This document shows positions 12,821-24,904 of a stretch of 64,000 nt of DNA, in pieces. The position numbers were made by a program, and so were the translations under genes. Origin of the DNA: Batrachochytrium dendrobatidis JAM81 (taxonomy: Eukaryota > Chytridiomycota > Chytridiomycetes > Rhizophydiales); the NCBI RefSeq assembly GCF_000203795.2, contig NW_006281101.1, positions 831,279 through 895,278 on the forward strand. Direction: 5' to 3'. Below the pieces are notes generated by a model, which had not been told where the DNA came from, ran no database searches, and saw only the letters and a list, made by a program, of their open reading frames with translations. How positions within the stretch are numbered: position 1 is the stretch's first letter; each line of letters starts with the position of its first letter.

Positions 12821-15069
12821 ATGTCCAATCGGGTTCGAGGTCCTTCATCTGCATTATCCAGGCAAGTATTAGTGTTCATTTCAAGACACATGTTGCCATG
12901 ATCACCTTGTCTGCATGTTTCATAGCAGACTCAATATTGTACTGGTTGCAATGACTGATTGGCATGTGTCTTCAACTTTCAATCTATTAGCTTCTTGAGA
13001 GAGCGGGGAATTGTTGCTCCCAGAAGAGTTGTGCGACCAGTAGAGCCCGATCAAGCACCTGATGCAGCTGCTGAACCCACTGCTATTCAGTCTGGCAGCG
13101 AGCCTTCTGATACGACCAACACAGAAAGTAACCCTCAAGCAGTCGCTTTAGAAACCAGCACTGATCAGTCTGCGCCATCAACTGTCACCATACAAGTAAA
13201 TCCTACTCCGTTATTATCAACCGCTTCTAAAAAGAAAGCATCCGCAGCCAAGAAGCGGAAAAGAGGAAAGGCTGATGACAGTAATGATGAAGCGGATGAA
13301 ACCTTTTATGCCAGTAGCAGATCTGCCCATTCAAAACGACGATCTGAGCCTATAGCTGCACCGTACAATATGGATCAAAAACCAACTCCAGAAATCCTGT
13401 TTTGCACACGATGCCAGCGTCGGTATCTGCCAAGTCTGAATGTCACTAAAAAGGAACAAGGGCTTTGTGATGCCTGCATCGGACTCCATGTCCAATCTGG
13501 AAAACGCATGTCTAAAATCCAAATTAAAAAAAAGAAACTGGAAAGTCTATCCATTGGTGGCGAAGCCCAAACCATCATGCTATCTCTACGTGACATGTGT
13601 ATCAAGGTAATTCTGATAAAATGCACTATTCTAATCGTACCATGATTTCATTCTAACTTGTTTAATACTGCAGTTGATTGCAAACCTGATCGAGGACGTT
13701 GAGCAGTTGGGAGATATCCCATATTCTACCAAATGCAAAATCTCCAAAATCATTAGCAAACAGAGACAGTTGACAAACCATACTGTTCAGCTATTTTTAG
13801 GTCCAGAAGAAGATATAGTTGAACTATTTGATTGTACACGTAAGTGTTTGATTTTTGGATCTAGTCGTTTGCTTTGTGTCCTATTTTTTAAATACTGCAC
13901 TCAATACAGGTTTGGATGAAAATGGATTGCAATCGATTGCGTATCTTTGTCCCAATGTGAAAACACTTAATTTGTCTGTATGTGGCCGTATTACCAACAA
14001 GGTGCTCGAAGAAATTGGAGCAAGCTGCAATCAGCTATCTTCATTGGTTCTCAAAGGCTGTTTTATTCCCTCCGACTTTGGCTTTTCAAGTTTATTTTCT
14101 GGTCTTGGCTCAACGCTGCAAGAGTTGACTCTTGAAAATGCTGCGAAACTGACAAATCTGTCGCTGATTACGCTATTGGAATCTGCCACTCATCTAAGGC
14201 TGCTAAGCCTTACAGCATGTGTACGACTCGGCAATGATGCAATCTCGACCATTTCAAAAATGAAATGTCTCGAGCATCTTGAATTAAACAATCTCAGTGA
14301 AGGAGTATCACCCGAATGCATTTCTGAGCTGATCTGCACTATCGGTAGTCAACTGAGAATTTTGGCACTCAATGGGTAACTTTCTTGTTTGCATACCAAC
14401 TTTACTGAGCTTCATTAGTCATTGCATATAACCTTTGATAGCTGATTACAATTCGCTGTACACACCCATGCATTTAGACACGACTTATTGGATGACAATG
14501 TAGTCGCTTTTATATCTGAAACGTGCAAATGTCTTGAATCGCTATCTCTTAGCGACTGTCCTTCCATTACATCTAAAGGAATGGTGCATGCCTTGACACA
14601 CCTATCTACGGAATCTTCCACTGGACTAGTTCATTTGAATTTCAATCGAAATGTGCTTTTTAATGATGATGTGGTTTTTGCATTGGTGAATCAAGCTGCA
14701 AATACCTTGAAACATCTAGGTATGAATGGGCTGGACGAATTGACTGAAAAGGCCATGCAAGCCGTTGCAGACAACTGTACCCAATTGGTTGATTTGGATG
14801 TATCATGGATTCGGTAAGCAGTTGTTACGAGCTGATATTTAAAACAACAGTTTTATTGACCATTGTTTGTATTCTGTTGAATGCCTGTTGCATGTATATT
14901 ATCCAGATGCATGAGTGATACTATTTTTGAAAAAATCATGAAAAATGCAACGCATCTGCAGCGTATCAAAATATATGGATGTCATGATCTGACTTTACCG
15001 ACTCTGAATCATGTATGGCGCAACAAGGAGGGTCGTGCGATTGAGATTCAAGGCAATGAATTTGATTAA
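12821..15069 (+). CDS. RAD7: Rad7-like nucleotide excision repair protein (Zn finger + LRR)
   Basis: Global-genome nucleotide excision repair; yeast Rad7 works with Rad16 and a cullin ligase on UV-damaged non-transcribed DNA. Exon 1 (12821-12861) encodes MSNRVRGPSSALS. It joins exon 2 at 12991 (FLRERGI) to recreate the Rad7 signature GPxSALxxFLRxxGI. A Lys-rich acidic linker follows, then a four-Cys finger FCTRCQRRYLPSLN...GLCDACI. Next are SKIISKQRQLTNHTVQLFL and about ten leucine-rich repeats. Later introns (near 13607, 13840, 14379, 14815) are GT-AG. The first intron, 12862-12990, requires a GC donor (AG|GCAAGT), since the nearby GT breaks the frame. The protein ends AIEIQGNEFD. Confidence 0.9.
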
Positions 15070-15197
15070 ACCTGTCAAGCTGGATACATTTTACAAATGT
15101 ATTTTTCAAGCATTAAAGTCATTTGAATTCTTTATTTCTAAACATTACCCATTTATATCTGGATGTCTTTACGACATAATGTGGATTAAGCCGACTT

Positions 15198-17196
15198 TTA
15201 ATGTGTTTTTGTTAAAGATGTGGGTGCTTGTGGACGTATCATATTTCGCCTTGAGGGACTAATATGATGCATTGGGTGAGCTGGAGGTTTTGGTAAGGGT
15301 GGAGGGGCTGGCTTTAAAGGCGATCCATGTGTGGATAACAACTGTGAATGGTTTCCAAACTGTTTTTGCTCAAGTGGGAGATTACTAGCTAGTTGATCGA
15401 TATTTGAAATCGATTTTTGATGTTGTGAACAAGACTCGCCAAGATGCAACCCAATTGATGGATGACTTGTCAGGTCAGATACCAAAGACGATGAACCATC
15501 TGATACGGATTTCAATGCTGGATTACACGATTGAAACTGTTTTGTTGGATCCGTAGTGATAGGTGTCACATACGGTAGGGTTGGTAATACAAATGCAGAT
15601 TCTAATTTTTCCATTTCGTCCAACAAATCCAGCACTTCAATGGATGTATCTGGTTTGGATTGGAAACTTGAGTTTTGGTCACTATTGCACCGAAACATAG
15701 GTTGATCATTGTCTTGGAGAGGGTTTGATTGGGTATCTTTTCGCTTCTTTATCCACTTGATTGGTAACTTGGTATCACTGATTGGAATTACGGAAAGGTG
15801 GGTATCCAATTCAAGATGTTTTGCCTTGACATGCATACAATTTACAATAATGTTAAAAAGGTCTGCACTGTCTTCAAACATCAGCGTGTTGTTTACTACT
15901 GTAGCTCCGTAAAATAAAGTTTAAACGTGATATACACCCTGCTACTAAAAACAGGTTGTACTAGGCTTACCTCGACAGCATCGACATTGTTTTTGAGTTC
16001 AAACATTGATTTGTTTTTACAAAGTCCCATTTGCATGGTTCTAAAATCCAAACCAAGAGTCGTATTAAAATAAGGGTTGCAAGTTGTTATACAAGAGTCG
16101 CATATACTGGAGTACATTGATGTGGAATTTTACATCAATCCATTGACTCACGTTTCTCGTACACTTCGTTCCATATCGATTTGCATATATATACGATCCA
16201 AAGAATCGATTAAATCCTGTTGCTCTTGTTCAAGTGCCTCACTAATAACCATTGTATTTCAAACCGTTACACTATATACACGCTTGGAATAATAAACATG
16301 AACGTTTACCGGATGGTTTCCACTAATTCATCAAACTCCTGGTCGGTGGATAGACATGGTGATGTAGATATGGACCGTACTTGATGTTGACGACTACCAG
16401 ATCTACTGGACGAATTCAGTCCCATATTCAATCGCATACGATGAATGATCATCAATATCCGTTGCTGAAGCACCGATTCTGCAAAATGTCGTGATGCATT
16501 CAACGGCACTACCTAAATTCAACCCGTTATCTTGATGGGTGTGTTGCTATTTTACAATAAAATGAGATGTATACCTTTAGGATCAATACGTACTGATTCA
16601 GTTTCGGTTGCATAGTCGTGGTAAATGCTTTCTAAAGTATTCAACTCGGTGTAGAGATCGTCCGTTTTCATGATAAGTGGAATCCCAACACGTCGCTTTA
16701 GTTCTTCTCGCTCAGATTGTGGGATGGATTCAATTAAATGAGTGAAAAGGCTTGACACCCTACGTGACTCAAGTGTGTGAGGTATTGACGTTTGTTCAAT
16801 TGGGCTGATGCGTAATACAGTGTGTAAATGTTGGTTTGAATCTTGTCTAGGAGTATTTGATTTGGCTGCAAAATTCAAGTGCATTTGGCGCGTTGTAGAT
16901 ACATGACGATGTGGAGGGTCTGTATGGCTTGGTGAAAAAGATACACACTCTGCTTGCTGACTATTGTTTTGAAATGGCTTACCATGATACGGCCGTTGTA
17001 GATTGAGCTGGGTTGGTTTATAAACATTTGGTACCGAAAGGCTAGATGGATTTGGATGCGATATCACTCGAACGAGCCTTTTTTGAGCTAATTTATCTAG
17101 TTTGGTATCTGAACTATGGAGTTCTGTCACAGTGTTGGACTCTATTGGTACTATCAATGGAAATTGAAGTGGCTGTCTAGTTACACAATTTGACAT
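15198..17196 (-). CDS. Uncharacterised coiled-coil protein
   Basis: Function not recognised. Minus-strand exons read from 17196: a Ser/Pro/Gln-rich N-terminal exon ending near 16575; 16509-16306 (VPLNASRHFAESVLQQRILM, IIHRMRLNMGL); a short exon near 16240-16155 (EALEQEQQDLIDSLDRIYMQ, heptad-like); an exon near 16040-15970 (TMQMGLCKNKSMFELKNNVD); and a last exon to 15198. The last exon holds a conserved-looking strand (NNTLMFEDSADLFNIIVNC) and a Pro-rich tail (PLKPAPPPLPKPPAHPMHH). The penultimate junction fits only a very short intron (about 41-47 nt) or leaves the exon extended to VQPVF, so that boundary is uncertain. The middle could be a small structured core between disordered ends. Confidence 0.6.
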
Positions 17197-17488
17197 TGCA
17201 TATAGTATTTGGCTTTAGTAATATAAAAAGTATTCGGTGTGTAATGATTGGAATGGCGATTTGGCAAATGTGTTTTTTTGAAATTGGAGAAACTACAAGA
17301 CAACTTTAATTAGTTTAATTGGATCAATAGTAAAAGAAACACGTTCTTGGGTTTAAATGAAGATCATTTATTTTTAAACTTGTAATTCAAAAATGGTCAA
17401 GTTTGCAATAGCAGTACTAGTTGACAGAAAATAAACCTGGATTCCACTTCAAAAAACTACAAATAAACATAGGGTTTCAAAAGCCAGT

Positions 17489-20400
17489 TTATGATGACGG
17501 TGGCCGAGGAGGTTGACTCATAGAATATGGCATTGTGGGAGCTGGTGCTTGCCATCCATAGTAGTTTGCAGCCATTTGTTGAGGATTTGTCTGCTGAGCA
17601 GGAGTTTGATATGCTTGTGCATAGGCAGTTTGATTCATGGTTGAAGGTGAATATGACATGGACTGCATTCCCATAGAAGCCATTCCCATCCCAGCTGGAT
17701 TAGACATGGGAATTGAAATAGAGGATTGGACACGTTGGGGCTGCTGAGATGCAGACTGCTGAGTCATATGTGGCAAGGTGGATGTTCTGGACATATTTCC
17801 AGCACCCATCTGCTGCATATGGTTTGAAGAAAGACCGGCATTCATCTGCTGTTGTTGCATCTGATATGCCATCATCTGAGCATTATAGAACGCGGCTTGT
17901 GGATCTTGGGCTGGCATACCACCTGCACCCATATTACCAATCATGAGATTTCCCATTGGATTTCCCATGCTGTTGCCCATACCACCGCCCATGTTATGGC
18001 CCATGCCAGCCATCCCTTTCAGTCCACCTCGTCCCATCCCACCACCACCTCGTCCCATGTTACTACCACCTCGTCCCATTCCATTACTACCACCACCTCT
18101 ATTTCTGGACATACCGTTTTGCTGATTGGAATAGGACCTCTGCTGCTGAGGATAGTTGCCTCGTTGGTTCTGTCCATACCGCTGTTGAGATTGGTATTGT
18201 CTCTGTTGATTCTGATGCTGCAAACGAGGTAATTGTTGCTGAGGTCGATTTTGTGCTCGTCCTCTAGCACCCCCCCTCTGAAATGAAGATTGTGGAGCAC
18301 GACGTGGTGAATTCAACTTATTTTTAAAGTTTCCTGCATGTGCTGGTTTTGCTGATGCATTTGTAGCGGGTGCAGCAGGTTTAGTGCTTGATGCATCTCC
18401 ACTCACTTCCTGCTCCTCTTCTGCATCATCTAATTCACAGTTCGCTTCATCCACATCCGCCTGCTCCTCAGCACCTACACCAGATTCAGATGAAGGCATA
18501 GTAGGTACTACAACTGGCAGACCAGTCAAATTAGCAATGGCTAATGAAGCAGCTTCTATTTTTGCATCGCCTCTCTTTCCATGAGATTTTGAAGTAAACA
18601 CAAGCTGCTCAGAAGCGGTGCTGATGGTCACTGTGCATACAATATTTCCAGCAGTATTACTGGGAAACTCAAGTGCCATTTTGTAGCCTTTTTTCTGGCA
18701 AAGATCGTTGAGTTGACTGCACGGATTTTCACGAGCTGGCTTGGAGGAAGCCTTTGCAGAAGCATTTTGTCGCGATTGTTTGGGATGCGTACTGCCTTGG
18801 TCAGTAGTTGCAGTGCCAGATGTGGTTTTAAGAAGTGCAGCAGCAGCGGCTTCAGCTTGAGAAGGTTGTGCTTTGCGAATATTCATAGCTAAACAAGCAA
18901 CCTATGCAAAGATGGACAAGCAAGTTTCAATAAAATCAGTATCTGTGCTCTGCACCAATACAATAAAATCAATGAATGTACCTTGGAAGCATCTTCTTTA
19001 GCATCGGGATGCTTGATCCATTCATCAACAGAGGTGTACTCGATATGATTGACAGAAACAATACCACGGAATAGCCCAGTTTCGGGATTTTGAACAAACT
19101 TCCAGCTAATAGGAATCTTGTGTTTGTTGGTGTGCGAAGCCAACATAGGAGCATAGATGCGATTGTTGGTTGAAGATGTAGTAACATGATCACCATTTAC
19201 ATCGACTGAAAATTGAGTGGGTTGGGCATCATCACATTGATCAGCATTATGATCTTTATCAGTATCATTGCCGGCCATAGTAACGTCTTCAACCACACTG
19301 CGCAAACCCAAGTGTCGCAAATCAGAGTATGCAGAGTTGGCAACGTTTTCACAAGCCGCTTCTTTGGTGGGAAATTTGCTTTTTGTGGTATAGTTATACT
19401 CTCCAGCAACCACCAAAGTACCCTCCCATCCCTCAGGAGACTCAGTCATGGTATACATGGGTTCAGCACTCTGTGGGAAAACTTTCTTTGAAAATGCAAC
19501 AAGTCGATCAAGAGGAGTCATACCCACATACTCCTCATTCGGCTCAACCTTGATGGGGATATGAGTGCCAGATACAGTAGATGTAGCAGATGACTTTGCA
19601 ATTTTGGGCAATGCTGCACCATCATCCACGCGTGAATTTCCCTTTCCATCTACAGATGTAGCAACCCAATCATCATTGAGTTTAGGTCGTATAGCTGTGA
19701 CGCGAGAAGCGGAATTGTCCGCCCTGCCACGCTTGTTACCGGTAGCAGTAACTTTATTGGATTGATCATCTCGCTTTTTTTTGGAAGAAATTACCATTTT
19801 GGATGTATCACCCCGCTTGAGTTGAGCCGATCTAGCACGCAGTCTATCCGGATCAAGGACATAGACACGCTTTCCTACACCCTTCCAGGCCTGTGCTCGT
19901 GCAAAATGCAATACACCATCCATCACCATGAGGTTTAAAAGATGGTGATAAAAGCTTGGAGAAGGGATGGAATCTGTATAGCCAATGCATACACTAAAGT
20001 CATCAATATCAATGGCTTGTTTCTGTGATACTCCACCCAGTACAGTAAGACCATGTAGATACCAAGACAAAATTTCTTCAAATGCAGGAGCCAAGGCAGG
20101 ATCTGGAGTAAAAGTGGCTGTAGGTGCAGGTTTAATTGGAGGAGTTACATCCACAACTGGTGGTTCGGCAATCAAAGCAGCCGTTTCATCTACAGCCATA
20201 TCACCACTATTGTTTATCGGAGTAGTTTCAGGTACAGTAGGAACTATGGTTTTTTCTGCAGCTACAGCAGCATCCAAAGCAGCCTTCTGAGTGGCCAAGA
20301 TTGGAAATGAAAGTGAAGAAGCAATGAAATGCACTACAATGTTTTCAAATGGATTAGGCGGAAATGACTTCACACTACCAATACCATTCAATACAGGTTC

Positions 20401-21197
20401 AGCAATCATAGATCCAGAAGCAAAAGTGGGCTGAATAATAGTGCGATCTGTAATGCTTCTGGACACAACATTCTTGCTACGAGCATCAGTCATGACAATA
20501 AAAGTTACATGGGCAGCAAGTTTACTATGAAAGTCAAGAATATGTTGATGAATCAACTGTTTCAAATGCATGGGAGTTGTTAAACAATAGCCGAGATAAG
20601 GGATGGCATAAAACAATAGTTAGTACGCTGTCAATGCGATACGCTAATGCAGAGATTTACAAGATAAAATCGGCAAGTGCTCCGAGCAACTAAACTTACA
20701 TTATCAGCAGTCTTTGAAGAGCGAGATGGAACTGACAAAATAACTAATCGACGAGGAAACCCGTCCGTATTGGGCCAGAGTCTGCCATCATCAACAGAAG
20801 AAGGGATCTGCCATCCGCATAGAGAGCCTTCAGCATCATCTAGAGCATACAGAACCAAAAGAACGTTTGGAGGAATAACATAAGAGGCAATCATGGATAG
20901 AATATCAGGAACAGCAGAAGTATTGATAAAGTAGACAGCAGAAACGGCTTCAAGCAAGGTCGAGCTTAAGAAAAGAGACTGTAGCTGAGAATATGGAGGA
21001 AGAATCACTAAAGGATGTTGGGTTTTAACGCAAGCTTCAGAAGCAAGTGGATCAGCAGAAACCACTGCGTTGGAAACGGGATTTAAACGAGACTGGGTGT
21101 CATTGGACAATGAACTGTGTAGTAGCTTCAGTAATGACTCCATCCAGCAACTGTCTTGATGGTCAAGTGCAATTTTAAATTCAAGTTTTGTTGACAC
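17489..21197 (-). CDS. Large protein with three dsRNA-binding-like domains and a Gly/Gln/Met-rich prion-like tail
   Basis: Three minus-strand exons join in phase: 21197 to ~20703; ~20553 to ~18982; ~18898 to 17489 (about 1,190 aa). Joining across 18981-18899 completes the helix KEDASKVACLAMNIR, showing that the two long frames are one gene. Predicted dsRBD-like units: (1) PLDRLVAFSKKVF to TKEAACENVANSAYSDL; (2) HKIPISWKFVQNPETGLFRG to DASKVACLAM; (3) CSQLNDLCQKKGYKMALEF to SHGKRGDAKIEAASLAI. Unit 3 has the basic KR cluster expected of RNA contact. The N-terminal ~200 residues look alpha/beta but are not recognised. The C-terminal ~230 residues are rich in Gly, Met, Gln and Asn with RGG/GRG repeats. 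Likely an RNA-binding, condensate-forming protein (inference). Confidence 0.75.
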
Positions 21198-21273
21198 GAA
21201 AAACTCACGTGATGAACATCAACTTCTGACACTGTTTATTACTCAAATCTGTCATAATATCAATCCAAGAGAT

Positions 21274-22817
21274 TTACCAAACGTATGGAATAAACAAGTA
21301 TCGCACTTTTTTGCGGTATTCATCCCAATCAGATCCATACTTGGCTCGGCATTTAGACTCGTCGCGATGTGCACGATGGATCAGCAATATAGCAAAATAG
21401 ATTGCATAAAAGTATGGGATCGGTGTGTCAAACCCACAGGGAAGACACCATGCAAGCGCCATTAGCCAATCTCCTAGATGCATTCCATTAAAATCATGTT
21501 TATACTTGAGCTTACATGATCCGTTTATAAACAATCCGAGTCTGATGTGATAGTGTTGCAATATATATTACCTGTGTAGTTGATTTTGCGTGCACATCCC
21601 CACCAGCCAGACAGTAATAGTTTGCTTCCAGATTTTGTATGCATATACTTGAGATGCTTTACGCTTTTCCCGTTTGGATCGCTTCTAAATGCATTCTTTT
21701 GTCCGTTTGCACCTCGAAATACCCATAACCCAACTAGATTCAATGCCACTATCGCCGCTAAAGCCTGATATGACAAATCTACTGGGAAAAAACACAAATA
21801 CCTCGCTTGTAATGTGTATACAAAAGGCACCCATACAAGATCTCCGAATGCCAGCATGAATCCAAATCCATCAGTGGTAATATCCATCGTAGTAAGAATC
21901 GCTTGTTCGTTCCAAAGTGCATCAATAACATAATACGCTTGAAAAACAACCACGGCAACCATAGAATTGGTTGTACGGCCTATTTGAGTGTATTGCTTGA
22001 CACAAAAGGCAAGATTGAGCAAGGCCCATCCTATAAGGCCTGGACGCAGCTCACACATATATTTTAGATCTATCCATCCACCTAGAATTCTCGGATTAAG
22101 CTCTCTGCCCATCCAAAAATCATAAATTGGATATCCTGAATTTCCACCTTCAGCCAGCAGAGTATTCTGTGATCTAAATGAACTTAAATACAAAAGTAGA
22201 GACATGATCGTTGAAAATAGCATTGATGCCACCCCTAGTTGCAATGCATGGTCTGCAATCCATACAAGATGTGTCGATCGAGCGTATACATAAGAAGCCA
22301 TAGTGAGCAACGTGCATGCAATCAAGGCTGCAAACCCATTGATACGGTAATCAAGTATGTCGCCTGTACGAAGCAAGGTTCCCTTGACGAGACGACCCGG
22401 GAGAATAATGCTGAAGACGATATGCATTAACATCCATCCCAAAACACACAGGATTGCATCTTTGTCGATCCATACGATATCTTGAAAGTGTAGTGTCGAT
22501 ATGGATGCTGGTGAGGTAACGAATGCATCTAGTAACCACGACGGAGGACATCCATCCTTGTTGCAAACCAAAAATAATCCAACAGTAGTAAGTGGAAGTC
22601 CCAATATAGCGAGCAGAGTGCCATGTGGGCCCATGAACTCATAATGCGTCGTTATTGGATTCAGGATTCGCTTCTTCAAGGAACCATCAATGTCTAATTA
22701 TGCATGTCTGTAAATAGTCATGCCATTGAGCATCATCCACTGGATTTCGATAAAACTATTACCTTGCTTAGACCCAGTATGGCTAGATGCGGGCTTCCTC
22801 TGTCGTATATGGTCCAT
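21274..22817 (-). CDS. ERG24: Delta(14)-sterol reductase
   Basis: NADPH-dependent C14 sterol reductase of ergosterol synthesis (ERG4/ERG24/LBR family), a multi-pass ER membrane enzyme. Exon 1 (from 22817) encodes MDHIRQRKPASSHTGSKQ. It splices to DIDGSLKKRILNPITTHYEF, a long exon with many hydrophobic segments and the family block YDFWMGRELNPRILGGWIDL plus KYMCELRPGLIGWALLN. The last exon has GDWLMALAWCLPCGFDTPIP and YFYAIYFAILLIHRAHRDE, and ends with KYGSDWDEYRKKVRYLFIPY. The C-terminal signature is complete. Introns lie near 22765-22693 and 21572-21476 (GT-AG). The C-terminal signature is shared with the Erg4 and DHCR7 reductases, but the internal blocks favour Erg24. Confidence 0.94.
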
Positions 22818-22866
22818 AATGTCGACGTTTTTGCTAGAATCCAATCAAGATTGATCTTGCAATTCA

Positions 22867-23074
22867 CAGTCGTATTTACATGAAATAAAATACTTTTTTG
22901 TATTGATCTTGTATCGACCCTTTTGCTTCGGAATATACAATGGTTGTGTATTTGTTATTGGATATTGATTCGTTCTTTTATATAGGCTCTGTTGTATCTT
23001 AATATCAGATACGTTTTCGCGCCAGTTCAAGAAAACATCTCATGCAACTGTTGTTTCCATAAAAGTTATCCAGC
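22867..23074. mobile_element. MITE copy 'E8' (internally deleted)
   Basis: The left end reads CAGTCGTATTTACATGAAAT, a diverged version of the family inverted repeat. The interior (22925-23040) matches the copy in the LACTB2 intron, including GTATCTTAATATCAGATACG against GTATCCTAATATCGGATACG. The right terminal repeat is poorly conserved near 23050-23074. It sits in the shared upstream region of ERG24. Confidence 0.6.
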
Positions 23075-23284
23075 TACTACAATATCAGTCAACCGACTGT
23101 AAACCCAACACTATCCAATCAAACTTTAAAAAACATGTCTTGGCTAATCAATAAACAAAAACTATTTTATATCTAAATCGATATACTTGGTAATACAGAG
23201 TCGTACTGGGTGAAAAATAGAAGAAGCGAATGTGATGAAAAAGCCAAGCAATAAACAGGGGATACAAAAGGCATGAAATAAATT

Positions 23285-24904
23285 TCAGTTTAGATCTTGG
23301 CATGACTTGTTCTCGAGAACTTGTGATGTGCCAGCATGGCATGTATTGTAGGCTATTGATGCTCTAGATGAATCAGGCGTAATGGACGAGGCCAAAAATG
23401 ATGATGATGACACTGGAAATGATGCTGTATTCGATTGGATGATGCATGGCTCAGAAAAGGATGGTCTAAGTGAATTGACTTTGCATGATCTCTTGGGAAC
23501 AAAGAACTGATCAAATGGATTGGCTCGTTTAACACCTGATGCATTTGGAGATGATCTTGTGAAAGTGGGATTTGCTTTTGATAAAGCAAGATATGGATTG
23601 GGCGGTGCGCCATATTGTGCAACTAATGTTAGCGAAGAGCAAGGGTTGGTTGTGGGTGATAGTGGATGAGACGCAAGAACCTGACTACATAGGTTTGATA
23701 GTATAGTGAGTTTTGTCATGGTGCTGGGACATGCTACAGCGGAGACTAGTGAGGGGCTGGACGGTATAGCAACGAGATGGCCGGCGGTTGATGAGCCACG
23801 AAATACAGACGATCGCGTCAGCTTGCTCTTGGGAAAACGACGACGACAGTCATTGGATGGTTTGAACGTTGAAGTCGCACTATCCAAGTAGGACATGGAT
23901 GTTGCTTTTGGCAATTCACAGATCGGGGGAAAAGATAAATAGGGTTGCAAGGCTACTGTGGTTGGTTTGACCATGCATGTGCTGTTGCTAATAGTAGAAC
24001 AGTGCTGCGATGGTAAAGAATGTGTTCTCCATACTCGAGCAGTGCCAGTTTTTTCAGCATCCATCACAACCACCATGGGGAGATTAGCGGATGCGACCAG
24101 TGGTGCAGCAGATGGGGATATGGAAGTGATCAAAGATTTTACTTGAACGATAGGACTTGTGTAAAAGGAGTCGCAGCCATGATCCACATCATGGCTTGTA
24201 GTTGTACTGGTAACGCTTTTGATAGGACTAAGAGCAGAGCATTTGCAGCTCGACTGCCCACAACATCTAGAGCAGATAGTTGCGTCGGAAGACAAATCTG
24301 TAAGTTGCGGGGACAAGGCAGCGACTCTTTCCTTTGGCCAAAACGACTTGGTGCTATGCAAGTGAGTATCCCGAAAGGGATGGTTTGTAGTAGAACCGTT
24401 TGGAAGATAGTCATAAACCAGAGTATCAACAGTCTGAAAAAAAGAGCTGGACGTCTTTTTCAAAGTATCAACAGAGTGAGTATAGTTGCTATCGACAGTT
24501 TTCGTAGGCCCAGAACCAGTGGGAATGGTATCATGAGAGTATTCGCAAGGATCTGATAGGGTCCCCAAGTCAGCATCGCTCATCGTGTCTAGCGAAGGCG
24601 CGGCACCAGAGGTGAGGGAGAAGTTTAGGCTTTTTGTTCTATCTCTGGACTCGACCAACATAGTAGAATGAAAGTCTAAGCTTTGCCAGGGCTGATGAAA
24701 AGTAGAGAGTGAAGTAAAGATAGGAGCACTGACAGTAGTGCTGACAGGAGTGACAGTAGGGGTGGATGTGATGTATAAGTCGCGCAGAATTGGCGTTGTG
24801 GGTTCGGACACGACGTCAGCGGATACTTGCAGCAGACCCGAAGTTTTATTTTTAAGCGAGCGCGGACAATTGACAGCAGTGTTGCTGGAGAGAGTGGATG
24901 GCAT
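23285..24904 (-). CDS. Intronless Ser/Thr/Pro-rich protein of unknown function
   Basis: Single open frame of 539 aa on the minus strand, not recognised. It is dominated by Ser, Thr and Pro, as in disordered regulatory proteins. Two local features stand out. One is a Cys cluster ICSRCCGQSSCKC near residue ~210. The other is a basic, more ordered C-terminal segment (PNPYLALSKANPTF, then VKRANPFDQFFVPKRSCK). There is no signal peptide and no membrane segment. The long intact frame supports a real gene. A strong ATG context or upstream exons cannot be judged from sequence alone. Confidence 0.6.
   Translation of the reverse strand: MPSTLSSNTAVNCPRSLKNKTSGLLQVSADVVSEPTTPILRDLYITSTPTVTPVSTTVSAPIFTSLSTFHQPWQSLDFHSTMLVESRDRTKSLNFSLTSGAAPSLDTMSDADLGTLSDPCEYSHDTIPTGSGPTKTVDSNYTHSVDTLKKTSSSFFQTVDTLVYDYLPNGSTTNHPFRDTHLHSTKSFWPKERVAALSPQLTDLSSDATICSRCCGQSSCKCSALSPIKSVTSTTTSHDVDHGCDSFYTSPIVQVKSLITSISPSAAPLVASANLPMVVVMDAEKTGTARVWRTHSLPSQHCSTISNSTCMVKPTTVALQPYLSFPPICELPKATSMSYLDSATSTFKPSNDCRRRFPKSKLTRSSVFRGSSTAGHLVAIPSSPSLVSAVACPSTMTKLTILSNLCSQVLASHPLSPTTNPCSSLTLVAQYGAPPNPYLALSKANPTFTRSSPNASGVKRANPFDQFFVPKRSCKVNSLRPSFSEPCIIQSNTASFPVSSSSFLASSITPDSSRASIAYNTCHAGTSQVLENKSCQDLN

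Noticed and set aside
18019..18300. Several open frames opposite the Gly/Met-rich tail (both strands)
   Set aside because: They are antisense or off-frame products of the low-complexity repeats of the real gene.
17489..18898. Treating the frame starting MNIRKAQPSQAEAAAAALLK as its own gene
   Set aside because: Splicing 18981-18899 keeps phase and completes the helix of the second dsRBD-like unit, so it is better read as the last exon of the gene starting at 21197.
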